This document shows positions 1-5,948 of a DNA stretch of 10,857 nucleotides, piece after piece. The notes under the pieces are model-generated. The model ran no database searches. It was not told where the DNA came from and was given only the letters and a program-made list of their open reading frames with translations. Within the stretch, counting starts at the first letter, position 1, and each line of letters starts with the position of its first letter. The stretch comes from Candidatus Saccharimonadota bacterium. GTDB lineage: Bacteria > Patescibacteriota > Saccharimonadia > Saccharimonadales > UBA7683. Location: assembly GCA_018061375.1 (NCBI GenBank), contig JAGOUG010000025.1, positions 1 through 10,857 of the forward strand. The letters are read 5' to 3'. The position numbers and the translations under genes are program-made.

Positions 1-7
1 CTATATA

Positions 8-16
8 TGATATTAT
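8..16 (+). promoter_or_regulatory. Extended -10 promoter, leaderless start of the first gene
   Basis: The sequence reads TGA followed by TATTAT, five of six matches to TATAAT with the TGn extension, and then six bases before the ATG at 23. A start about seven bases after the -10 box would fall on the A of the ATG, so the mRNA would have no leader. No Shine-Dalgarno fits. The -35 region lies outside the window. Confidence 0.5.
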
Positions 17-22
17 ATATTC

Positions 23-748
23 ATGATTAATGTAACCCAGGTAAAGAGTTTTATTAAGAGACGCCGTGTGCCCCTACTGTTTGCAGTGGTGGCAATTTTA
101 TTGGTAACTTTGGTCGGTATTGCAGCACTAGCAAATAGTAATCCTACTAATAAAGTTAGCGGCAAAACATCAGCAGAAGTATCAGAATCAGCTACCGTGG
201 GTACCAAAAAGTCCGCTGTGACGAATAGCACTACAGCTAATTCCGATGCAAAATCACCAACAATTCCTACAAAAACAGCTGGTAAGTCTATGTCTGGCGC
301 CTCCAACTCGGCTAGTAATCAAAGCAGTCCAACTCAAACTACTACGCAAAGTGTAAGCTGGAGTGGTATAACTCCTAATATCGATGTACTCTCTGGCGGC
401 GAATGCCTATACACCTTCACGAGTACTGCCCATATTGCAAAGGCAATAAGTTCAAGCAGCGAAATACTTTTTTTCAATTTAATTATACAGGCGCTTACAG
501 GCCCAGACACCAGTGGCGAAAACCCTACCTACCTCGACACTACACCAAGCCTTTGGGATAATGGCCAACCCAAGGGAGACGTGCAAGTTACGAGCAGTGA
601 TACGCACCCTATATACGGCGCTATGATACTTTATCCTGCTGAGACTTACAAAGTGACTTACTGGGCAAACAATCAACTGAGTCCATCTGCTCAGAACTGG
701 TACTCCAGCCCTAAAACTTTTACTGTACCATCTGGCTGTACTTATTAA
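23..748 (+). CDS. Membrane-anchored extracytoplasmic protein with Ser/Thr-rich stalk, function unknown
   Basis: I do not recognise this 241-aa protein. Residues 11-15 are basic (KRRR) and are followed by one hydrophobic helix at about 16-37, so it is a type II single-pass membrane protein or has an uncleaved signal anchor. Residues about 39-112 are a low-complexity Ser/Thr/Lys/Asn linker typical of an exposed stalk. The C-terminal domain (about 113-241) is aromatic and polar with a beta-strand look. It holds the only cysteines, C128 near its start and C239 near its end, which could form a disulfide closing the domain. The start is supported by the extended -10 box six bases upstream. The stop overlaps by four bases the stop end of the convergent 142-aa gene, with no terminator between them. 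Its job is probably at the cell envelope; nothing more specific can be seen. Confidence 0.8.
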   Translation: MINVTQVKSFIKRRRVPLLFAVVAILLVTLVGIAALANSNPTNKVSGKTSAEVSESATVGTKKSAVTNSTTANSDAKSPTIPTKTAGKSMSGASNSASNQSSPTQTTTQSVSWSGITPNIDVLSGGECLYTFTSTAHIAKAISSSSEILFFNLIIQALTGPDTSGENPTYLDTTPSLWDNGQPKGDVQVTSSDTHPIYGAMILYPAETYKVTYWANNQLSPSAQNWYSSPKTFTVPSGCTY

Positions 749-1173
749 TTTGTACCAGCGGGAACAACTAAGCCAGCTCTAGGGTCTGCCTGTACCTCGT
801 CCCAAAGCTTTGGTGCATCACCCATCATCATCATAATTAAGCCAAAAGCATGTGGTAATACTGATGGTAACCGATCTCCCGTTAGACGAAGCCCTTCGTA
901 TGGCTTGAAGTAATCGGTCGCCAGATGCCCATCCTTGTCTCGAAGGTGTAATTGATCACAGGTCTCACATATGCAAGTAGCCATTACTCTCAACTGACGA
1001 CTTCTCTTGGCTTGTCGCTCTGTATCTAGCTTAAACATTGGCGCTTGTTTGTCTCCAATATGCACAAGTGTAGGTACTACAACTTCTAATGTTCTGCCTA
1101 ATGAGACTGTCTCAAAACCATTGCGAATTTCACCGTCTTCAACCTCTACGCGTGCTTCACCGACTCTTAACAC
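745..1173 (-). CDS. Conserved-looking hypothetical protein with a CxCxxC cluster
   Basis: I do not recognise this 142-aa protein. It begins with GTG, supported by AAGGAG six bases upstream. The first 60 residues look beta-rich and acidic/hydrophobic. Cysteines 67, 69 and 72 form a CxCxxC cluster with His76 close by, which could bind a metal, but four ligands from a known zinc ribbon are not evident. A run of four methionines lies at about 114-117. There is no signal peptide or membrane helix, so it is probably cytoplasmic. It is one of the few genes here with a classical ribosome binding site. It stands alone: the tRNA gene upstream on the same strand ends in its own terminator. Its promoter is not clear; weak -10 candidates lie around 1186-1225. 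Confidence 0.72.
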   Translation of the reverse strand: MLRVGEARVEVEDGEIRNGFETVSLGRTLEVVVPTLVHIGDKQAPMFKLDTERQAKRSRQLRVMATCICETCDQLHLRDKDGHLATDYFKPYEGLRLTGDRLPSVLPHAFGLIMMMMGDAPKLWDEVQADPRAGLVVPAGTN

Positions 1174-1179
1174 CTAGTT

Positions 1180-1185
1180 CTCCTT
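1180..1185 (-). promoter_or_regulatory. Shine-Dalgarno for the 142-aa gene
   Basis: AAGGAG on the minus strand lies six bases before the GTG at 1173. It decides this non-ATG start, and it contrasts with the leaderless starts of most neighbouring genes. Confidence 0.75.
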
Positions 1186-1349
1186 AAATTATGTACTTAG
1201 TATTGTTCTAAACGATATATGATGCAAGCATAAGCAAAAACAAAAAATCTTCTTCTAAATGGATTGAAATTATTAATTGCAGCGAACCACCCACACTAAA
1301 GTTTCGGAGGACGGGCTGGAATTCCTAACTCTATTTGCAGATTCCACGC

Positions 1350-1372
1350 AAAAACCCCACTTCCGTGGGGTT
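1350..1372 (-). terminator. Rho-independent terminator of tRNA-Met
   Basis: On the minus strand an 8-bp perfect stem (AACCCCAC / GTGGGGTT) with a GGAA loop runs into TTTTT. It starts seven bases after the encoded CCA end of the tRNA, so the tRNA is transcribed as the last, probably only, gene of its unit. The interval 1186-1349 beyond it holds no gene that I can support on either strand. Confidence 0.88.
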
Positions 1373-1378
1373 CTAACG

Positions 1379-1455
1379 TGGTAGCAGCGACTGGAATTGA
1401 ACCAGTGACCTTAGGCTTATGAGTCCTACGCTCTAACCAACTGAGCTACGCTGCC
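1379..1455 (-). tRNA. tRNA-Met (CAT), elongator type, CCA encoded
   Basis: The cloverleaf is complete: acceptor GGCAGCG pairs with CGCTGCT (first pair G-U), the D stem is GCTC/GAGC, the anticodon loop CTCATAA gives CAT, the variable loop is AGGTC, and the T arm is ACTGG-TTCAATT-CCAGT. It ends in discriminator A and a genomic CCA. The paired first acceptor position and the lack of three G-C pairs below the anticodon exclude an initiator tRNA. The resemblance to bacterial elongator tRNA-Met favours that over the lysidine-modified tRNA-Ile, which also has CAT. Position 31 against 39 is an A-G mismatch, so the anticodon stem has four canonical pairs instead of five. Confidence 0.96.
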
Positions 1456-1459
1456 TCAT

Positions 1460-1481
1460 TGGCACGGAGTTACCCGTGCCA
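1460..1481 (-). repeat. Hairpin in the 5' leader of pre-tRNA-Met
   Basis: A perfect 8-bp inverted repeat (TGGCACGG / CCGTGCCA) with a 6-nt loop ends four bases before the mature 5' end of the tRNA. No T-run follows, so it is not a terminator. It lies between the likely promoter and the RNase P cleavage site, and so would be part of the trimmed leader. Confidence 0.6.
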
Positions 1482-1497
1482 GTGCTCAAAACATCAC

Positions 1498-1503
1498 ATC
1501 ATA
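1498..1503 (-). promoter_or_regulatory. Probable -10 box for tRNA-Met
   Basis: TATGAT on the minus strand predicts a start near 1491 and a 5' leader of about 35 nt containing the hairpin at 1460-1481. No good -35 box is visible at 17 bases. It lies just downstream of the terminator ending at 1528, so the tRNA needs its own promoter. Confidence 0.4.
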
Positions 1504-1527
1504 CGACATGATTGTATCTTTCGACAC

Positions 1528-1576
1528 AAAAAAGATTGATCGCATCGTTGGGTTTTATGCCATTGATGCGATCAAT
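1528..1576 (-). terminator. Strong terminator closing the 14-codon gene
   Basis: Two perfect 12-base arms (ATTGATCGCATC at 1576-1565 and GATGCGATCAAT at 1546-1535) flank an 18-nt loop, followed on the minus strand by C and six T. The loop is large for a terminator but can be shortened by a TGG/CCA pairing. No T-run follows on the plus strand, so it acts on minus-strand transcription only. Confidence 0.78.
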
Positions 1577-1639
1577 ACTATAGCAGATTTTACCCCTGTA
1601 GGGTAGACCTGCTGGTCTTTTGGCCAAAAGGGGTCCTAG

Positions 1640-1684
1640 TTAAGATGGTATATATTTCACTACTATCTTTTTAGGCTTGCTCAT
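1640..1684 (-). CDS. 14-residue basic microprotein, unrecognised
   Basis: ATG to TAA encodes MSKPKKIVVKYIPS. Despite its size, the context looks like a real gene: AAGGAG ends eight bases before the ATG, an excellent ribosome binding site; a near-consensus promoter lies about 70 bases upstream; and a strong terminator lies about 65 bases downstream. Four of 14 residues are lysine and there is no hydrophobic helix, so a nucleic-acid or ribosome contact is more plausible than a membrane role, but this is inference only. No gene follows within the transcript, so a classical attenuator leader peptide is unlikely unless read-through reaches the tRNA-Met gene. The frame stays open past the TAA, but I see no reason to assume read-through. 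The alternative is that the ORF is incidental to a non-coding RNA. Confidence 0.5.
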   Translation of the reverse strand: MSKPKKIVVKYIPS

Positions 1685-1692
1685 GTAAGCAA

Positions 1693-1698
1693 CTCCTT
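1693..1698 (-). promoter_or_regulatory. Shine-Dalgarno of the 14-codon ORF
   Basis: AAGGAG on the minus strand lies eight bases before the ATG at 1684. It is the best-placed ribosome binding site in the window and the main reason to treat the short ORF as translated. Confidence 0.65.
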
Positions 1699-1752
1699 CT
1701 TTTGGTTTATGTTGTGTTTGTTGTATGTGTGACGTCGTATAACAACACATGT

Positions 1753-1781
1753 ATATTAGCATAAGCATGCTGTTTTGTCAA
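1753..1781 (-). promoter_or_regulatory. Near-consensus housekeeping promoter of the 14-codon gene
   Basis: TTGACA (1781-1776), a 17-base spacer and TAATAT (1758-1753) with a TGC extension give the strongest promoter in the window. The -35 box lies three bases after the stop codon of the 350-aa gene. The predicted start is near 1746, leaving a leader of about 60 nt rich in ACA and CAA before the ribosome binding site. Confidence 0.82.
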
Positions 1782-1783
1782 TA

Positions 1784-2836
1784 CTATTTTATAGAAACCC
1801 AATCATGCTGCTGGCTACGATGATGCTCTTTGAGGCCATGAACAAAGATATGCATCTGTAGCCGAGGTGTAAGTATGCCCTCTTTGTCCCTGTCAAACTC
1901 AATACCCCAAATACGTGCGGCTACAAAATCTTCTGATAGCTTGAGCTCTTCTTTTAGAATTCTCTTGATTGCCTTTGTTAAATCTTCTCCTTTACGTACT
2001 TTATCCATTAGGTGCGTTCCGTTTTCAATATTTTTGTAATATCTCTTGTTATGTTGATCATCATAATCCCAAACATACGGATCAATAAATACTTTGCGAT
2101 TTATGTTGAAAACATCAAATGCAGTCTCATTAATAATCTTAACTGATTTTTGATAATTTTGGTAAAAACTAGGTGGTATAAGACCAAGATCGTATTTGTT
2201 AGCAAAGTCATTCATAGAGTCTGCAACTTTATAGGAAAACTCTTGGCTCGTTTTTTGATTTTCTTTTTGAACCAGAAAATCAAGCATGCGATTGTTTATA
2301 ATGTGCACAGTGCCATCTTTTTTGCTTTCAACATAATACGGAGCGTAAACAGATAGAACCTGTCTCCCATCCTGTAAATTTTCAATACCCTCCAGCGCAT
2401 AACGAGGGATAAAATCGGTTTTGTTAAAAAACTCGACTATCTGTTTATCTCGCTTAAAATATGTTTGATCAAGTGAAAGCTTACAGTTTTCTGGAAGCCG
2501 AGAACTTTTGTGGAGATTAGAGTATACCGCTATTGAAAGTCGGCTAGCAGAGTATCGAATTGCATACATAATATCGTCGAAACGAGGTACAGACTCATTT
2601 GATGAAACAAATCGAAGTTGTGAATCGATAATCTGAAAAGTTGCTATGGATTTTTCATCATACAATAGATGGGCGAAGTCGCCCTCAGTTATTTTTGTAA
2701 TCTGCCACCTGCTCTCTTTACTGTGGCGATCCTCGGGGAAGCTATTAAGAGTGGTTAAAAACACTGATTTGAGTTCCTCGAGGGCAGTATCTGAGCTTTC
2801 ATCAAGCCAATTTTGTTTTAGTGTTAAATCAATCAT
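1784..2836 (-). CDS. Unrecognised 350-aa protein with a degenerate Nudix-like C-terminal domain
   Basis: I do not recognise the family. Residues 1 to about 225 are mixed alpha/beta with no clear motif. From about 232 on there is a Nudix-like pattern: residues 283-300 resemble the Nudix box GX5EX7REUXEEXGU, and R292-I-L-K-E296-E297-L-K-L keeps Arg and the Glu pair but has Ala289 for the first Glu, Ile293 for the Glu after Arg, and Lys299 for the Gly. Such decay would fit a binding or sensing domain, or a non-Nudix protein with a chance match. There is no signal peptide or membrane helix. The gene looks more AT-rich than its neighbours, which could mean transfer. It starts seven bases after an extended -10 box, and is divergent from the ATP-cone operon across 92 bases. 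Confidence 0.8.
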   Translation of the reverse strand: MIDLTLKQNWLDESSDTALEELKSVFLTTLNSFPEDRHSKESRWQITKITEGDFAHLLYDEKSIATFQIIDSQLRFVSSNESVPRFDDIMYAIRYSASRLSIAVYSNLHKSSRLPENCKLSLDQTYFKRDKQIVEFFNKTDFIPRYALEGIENLQDGRQVLSVYAPYYVESKKDGTVHIINNRMLDFLVQKENQKTSQEFSYKVADSMNDFANKYDLGLIPPSFYQNYQKSVKIINETAFDVFNINRKVFIDPYVWDYDDQHNKRYYKNIENGTHLMDKVRKGEDLTKAIKRILKEELKLSEDFVAARIWGIEFDRDKEGILTPRLQMHIFVHGLKEHHRSQQHDWVSIK

Positions 2837-2843
2837 AACTCTG

Positions 2844-2852
2844 ATTATAACA
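2844..2852 (-). promoter_or_regulatory. Extended -10 promoter of the 350-aa gene
   Basis: On the minus strand TGT TATAAT, a perfect -10 with the TGn extension, lies seven bases before the ATG at 2836, so the mRNA should be leaderless or nearly so. No recognisable -35 box lies at 16-18 bases, as is common for extended -10 promoters. Confidence 0.7.
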
Positions 2853-2869
2853 CCGACTACCTGGAGCTA

Positions 2870-2899
2870 TAGACATGGGGTGGCACTAAGGAGTATAGT
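2870..2899 (+). promoter_or_regulatory. Probable promoter of the ATP-cone/flavoprotein operon
   Basis: TAGACA (2870-2875), an 18-base spacer and TATAGT (2894-2899) predict a start near 2906 and a leader of about 23 nt with no Shine-Dalgarno. The -35 box is 18 bases from the divergent extended -10 at 2844-2852, so one regulator bound here could affect both directions. Confidence 0.45.
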
Positions 2900-2928
2900 A
2901 ATAAATAAGCATAACCAAAAATAGATAT

Positions 2929-3303
2929 ATGTTTCATATTCATACAACAACACGCAAAAAAACAACGCCTCACTGGGATAACCTGTTTATTACAGAGATG
3001 CCGAGTAAGCGTGTTGTGCATGCTTCTCGTACAACTGCATACGACCGGCACGATCTAGCTACGAGTATTTATCATGCCTGTATGAAGTCGTTTGGTTACG
3101 TTGGTGAAGCAGAACTAACCGCGGTAGAAGTTTGTAAACGAGTCGAAACCTGGCTAGTAGATAAAGAAGAAGTTACACGAGCAGACATTAAAAGACAGGC
3201 TGCAAAAGCGCTCCAGTTATACAATCCGCGAGCCGCCTACGCTTACTTACCGACTAAAGAATATTCAGTTGTAGAGGACGCTTATGGCTTCGTACGATTA
3301 TGA
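2929..3303 (+). CDS. Stand-alone ATP-cone domain protein
   Basis: This 124-aa protein is mostly one ATP-cone domain (about residues 28-107). It shows the family pattern seen in NrdR and at the N terminus of ribonucleotide reductases: a VV..S....YD start, helices with the AI..A-like LATSIYHACMKSF, a V...V...L helix, V....I, and the closing A.AYL. ATP cones bind ATP or dATP and switch oligomeric state. Here the domain is not fused to a reductase or to the NrdR zinc ribbon, and the protein has no metal-ligand set. The next gene, a flavoprotein, starts 20 bases before this gene's TGA, so the two are probably translationally coupled and may form a complex in which the cone senses the adenine-nucleotide pool. 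The first ATG is used; an internal Met at residue 24 would still keep the cone. Confidence 0.72.
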   Translation: MFHIHTTTRKKTTPHWDNLFITEMPSKRVVHASRTTAYDRHDLATSIYHACMKSFGYVGEAELTAVEVCKRVETWLVDKEEVTRADIKRQAAKALQLYNPRAAYAYLPTKEYSVVEDAYGFVRL

Positions 3304-4660
3304 TGTAATGGTTATCGGCAGCGGTGCTGGCGGTAGTGTTACTGCTCAGCAAATTGCTAAGAGTGGTAAAAGCGTGGCTATTGTTGAGTCAGGTAAACTG
3401 GGTGGTGAAGTTCTAAATTACAGTAGTATTCCAACAAAGGCTTTACTTCAATCTGCATCTATTTACGAGGCTGCAAAGCGTGGCAGCACGTTTGGTATCA
3501 GGGGTAGTACAGTTGGCTACAACTACCCCACGGTTAAAGCTTGGAAGGATACCGTCTGTAAAAGAACTAGCCTTGAACACAACCAAGAATTCTACACAAA
3601 CCAAGGCATTAGCGTTATTGCTGGCCGAGCTTTTTTTATTGACCCACACACTATTACAGTTGGTACGGCGCGGTTTACTGCACGAAGCTTTGTAATTGCA
3701 ACCGGTTCAAATTTGCTGGCACCAGAAATTTCCGGACTCTCTACAAGTGGCTATTTAACCCATAGAGAGGTTATTAACTTAAATCGTCCACCCAAATCAG
3801 TTGCTATTATTGGTGGTGGCAGCGCGGGCTGTGAATTTGCACAGCTACTGGCAATATTTGGTTCTAAAGTAACCTTAATTGACTCTTCTTCTCGGCTACT
3901 GGGTGATGAAGAGCCCGAGATATCTACCCTGCTTGAAAAGCGTTTTACAAAAGAGTATGGAATTTCGGTACTACTTAATACCTCAGTTGAGACGGTTACT
4001 AAACTTGGGCTTAAGCATAAACTAGCACTGAAAAAAGGGTCTAAAGCTGTGCAAATAGGAGTTGATGAACTTATTGTTACAACCGGCAAACAGGCAGCCG
4101 TTGATATTGGCCTAGAAAATGCAGGGGTACGGTACAAAGAAGATCAAATTTATACTGATAGGTTTCAAAGAACTTCGGCGAAGCACATTTTTGCAGTTGG
4201 TGACTGCGCTGGACCATATAACTACACGCATACAGCGGCGTACCAGGGACAAGTTGTTGCGCATAACGTTGTGCACCCTAAATCACCAGTTGCGGCAAAG
4301 TATTCAGCAATTCCCCGAACAATCTTTACAACTCCTCAAGTTGCTGCCACCGGCCTAACCGAGGCTCAGCTGAAACAAAGGGGCGCGAGCTACCGAGCAG
4401 TTACCGTCCCGATTAGAATTGTTGCCAAGTCTGCAACGACGAACTTTACCGATGGTTTTGTAAAAATCCTCGCTAGTAAAAACACCGGCGCGCTACTCGG
4501 CGCTACGGTTGTATGCCCCGAAGCAAGCGAAGTTGTTCAAGAACTGACACTCGCAGTTCAATATAACCTCACCGCACAACAAGTCGCACACACCGTTCAC
4601 GCATTTGGCACATGGTCTGAAGCCGTTCGCGTGGCCTGCGCAAAACTTTCTAAAGCCTGA
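3284..4660 (+). CDS. FAD/NAD(P)-dependent oxidoreductase of the disulfide-reductase family lacking the redox cysteines (SthA-like)
   Basis: The 458-aa protein has the full architecture of dihydrolipoamide dehydrogenase, mercuric reductase and soluble transhydrogenase: N-terminal FAD fold (VIGSGAGG, 10-17), NAD fold (GGGSAG at 177-182, with Asp200 ending the second strand, which favours NADH), second FAD motif VGDCAG (305-310), and a C-terminal dimerisation domain. In the usual CLNVGC motif the cysteines are replaced by Val43 and Ser48 (VLNYSS, then IPTK). The C-terminal catalytic His of the HPT motif is Phe441 (HAFGTWSE), while the Glu is kept as Glu446. It therefore cannot do dithiol chemistry. 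SthA-type transhydrogenases and some quinone reductases show a comparable loss, so hydride transfer between NADH and NADP+ or a quinone/soluble acceptor is the best guess. Its start overlaps the ATP-cone gene by 20 bases. Confidence 0.9.
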   Translation: MASYDYDVMVIGSGAGGSVTAQQIAKSGKSVAIVESGKLGGEVLNYSSIPTKALLQSASIYEAAKRGSTFGIRGSTVGYNYPTVKAWKDTVCKRTSLEHNQEFYTNQGISVIAGRAFFIDPHTITVGTARFTARSFVIATGSNLLAPEISGLSTSGYLTHREVINLNRPPKSVAIIGGGSAGCEFAQLLAIFGSKVTLIDSSSRLLGDEEPEISTLLEKRFTKEYGISVLLNTSVETVTKLGLKHKLALKKGSKAVQIGVDELIVTTGKQAAVDIGLENAGVRYKEDQIYTDRFQRTSAKHIFAVGDCAGPYNYTHTAAYQGQVVAHNVVHPKSPVAAKYSAIPRTIFTTPQVAATGLTEAQLKQRGASYRAVTVPIRIVAKSATTNFTDGFVKILASKNTGALLGATVVCPEASEVVQELTLAVQYNLTAQQVAHTVHAFGTWSEAVRVACAKLSKA

Positions 4661-4686
4661 AGAGTGAAAAGACATAAATTCCCAGT

Positions 4687-4704
4687 CCACGTCATACGAC
4701 ATGG
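4687..4704. repeat. Imperfect hairpin between convergent genes
   Basis: Seven-base arms (4687-4693 and 4698-4704) with one C-A mismatch and a 4-nt ATAC loop lie between the flavoprotein stop and the convergent MFS stop. No T-run follows on either strand, so at best it is a weak terminator or transcript end. Nothing else is visible in 4661-4755. Confidence 0.25.
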
Positions 4705-4755
4705 CATGCGAGCTAAGAATAACAACTGTGGTTTGGGTAAAACTATCTTTTAAAT

Positions 4756-5940
4756 TTAAGTTGAAGAGTGTTTTGCAGAGTTGATGAATGCGTAGGCTGT
4801 CATTGCGATAACTGCAATTCCTAATAAAATATATGTTGCCGTGAATACATCATAGCGATACGCAGTTGCGGTAAATAGTAGACTTACTGGAATCAACATC
4901 GCCCTGGCAAGCGTGCTTACAACAGATGCTGAGCCAGCCCTCAGACGAGATGGCAATTCGTCATGCATCTTTTTTGCGAGTATGACACTCAGTGCAACCA
5001 AGCTTACTGCCAAGATGAACTGAGCGCCTAAAACGAATCGGTAGTCTCGTGCAATAATTAAACCGACAATACACACCAAAATAGAACCCATCAGAACTAC
5101 GGTGGTCACCTTGGATTTTATTTTTGCCGCCAAGAGTCCACCGGTTGTCCAACTTGAAAAAACAGCGGCGCTAAAAAGCCCGTACAGTGCAATCGGTGCA
5201 CTGACCGCGATAAACCAGAGCTGACTTAACTCAAACACAGTATCTTGTAATATTGCGAAACCAACTATTGCAATCACAACTGGCAGTAGCACGGGCTTCG
5301 TGAGAACTGCCGCAAATGTTTGACGAATATGTTTGAACACTGGGTCCGCTGCCTCTGCTTTATGAATTTGTGGTTCATGGAACCTCCAAAGAAAAAAGAT
5401 AGCAACCGTGATGAATGGTACTGAAAAAATATATGTCTGACGGATATCAAGTGAGCTTGCGATCAAACCGCCGCAGAGTGCCCCAATAACAAACGCCGCG
5501 CCTTCAACTGCCTTGAAACGTCCGAGATACTTCTGGAACATAGTACTGTTACCGTGAACTTCTAGGGTACTATCGTATATTACGGCATCATACGTACCTG
5601 AATAAAGTGCGGCAAAAACGCCCCAAAAGACAGTGCTTAGAATATACATAGGCTCGCCGTAGCTTACCGCCCCGACGATTCCACTGATTAATAGGGCTAC
5701 TGTCCCCAGAATCATGACGCCCTTACGACTCCATCGATCTGCAAGAATACCTGATGGTGTCTCAACTATAAGCATGACAATACTCATAACTGCAACCATC
5801 ACCCCGATCGAAGCCGTATTGAAGCCGATGCTCAACATAAATATCTTCTCTGTTGCATACCAGAACGGTACACCTTGAAAAAATGCCGCCACGTACAGAG
5901 GTAGGAGTCGACGAGACATAGGGCTCATTTTGTTTAACAT
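4756..5940 (-). CDS. MFS transporter, substrate unknown
   Basis: This 394-aa integral membrane protein has about 12 hydrophobic helices and the MFS motif A in the loop after helix 2 (GILADRWSRKG, about residues 64-74). A longer basic cytoplasmic loop midway (around the FHEPQIHKAE stretch) separates two six-helix halves. MFS proteins move small solutes by proton-coupled symport or antiport, or act as efflux pumps; the sequence does not identify the substrate. I take the ATG at 5940 instead of an upstream in-frame TTG at 5958, because an extended -10 box (5957-5949) overlaps that TTG and lies eight bases before the ATG. Nearer ATGs at codons 5 and 8 cannot be excluded. It is a single-gene unit, divergent from the histidine phosphatase. 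Confidence 0.88.
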   Translation of the reverse strand: MLNKMSPMSRRLLPLYVAAFFQGVPFWYATEKIFMLSIGFNTASIGVMVAVMSIVMLIVETPSGILADRWSRKGVMILGTVALLISGIVGAVSYGEPMYILSTVFWGVFAALYSGTYDAVIYDSTLEVHGNSTMFQKYLGRFKAVEGAAFVIGALCGGLIASSLDIRQTYIFSVPFITVAIFFLWRFHEPQIHKAEAADPVFKHIRQTFAAVLTKPVLLPVVIAIVGFAILQDTVFELSQLWFIAVSAPIALYGLFSAAVFSSWTTGGLLAAKIKSKVTTVVLMGSILVCIVGLIIARDYRFVLGAQFILAVSLVALSVILAKKMHDELPSRLRAGSASVVSTLARAMLIPVSLLFTATAYRYDVFTATYILLGIAVIAMTAYAFINSAKHSST

Positions 5941-5948
5941 TATGCACA

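Larger units (their letters stand above)
1528..1746 (-). ncRNA. Short independent transcript: 14-codon ORF plus structured 3' region
   Basis: The promoter and terminator define an RNA of about 219 nt. It has an A/C-rich unpaired leader of about 60 nt, a 14-codon ORF, and a 3' part of about 60 nt before the terminator that can fold. AGACC/GGTCT closes a small hairpin (1618-1605). TACCC/GGGTA (1605-1591) competes with ACCCC (1634-1630) pairing to GGGGT (1596-1592). AGCAG in the first hairpin can pair with CTGCT (1586-1582) as a pseudoknot. A perfect 12-base palindrome lies at 1618-1629. I do not recognise SRP, RNase P, 6S or tmRNA signatures. It may be a small mRNA with a structured 3' UTR, a dual-function RNA or a non-coding RNA. 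The boundaries are inferred. Confidence 0.5.

Noticed and set aside
1499..1510. The 12-mer TCATACGACATG also occurs at 4692-4703, suggesting a shared operator.
   Set aside because: Several 12-base matches are expected by chance in 10.8 kb on two strands, and the two sites have unlike contexts (tRNA promoter and a convergent intergenic gap).
1510..1642. The frame of the 14-codon ORF stays open for about 45 codons after its TAA, suggesting stop-codon read-through.
   Set aside because: An open stretch of that length is not rare by chance, it runs through the terminator hairpin, and there is no recoding signal that I can name with confidence.
1642..1690. Plus-strand reading of this region: a 9-bp stem (AAGATGGTA / TACTATCTT) followed by T5, and a second small stem, both with G-U pairs on the plus strand only.
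   Set aside because: There is no plus-strand promoter or gene upstream to terminate, whereas the minus strand has a complete promoter, ribosome site, ORF and terminator. A plus-strand RNA remains a minor alternative.
3284..4660. Possible recoding of TGA as glycine, as in some CPR lineages.
   Set aside because: TGA ends both the ATP-cone gene and the flavoprotein at the expected family lengths, so it is a normal stop here.
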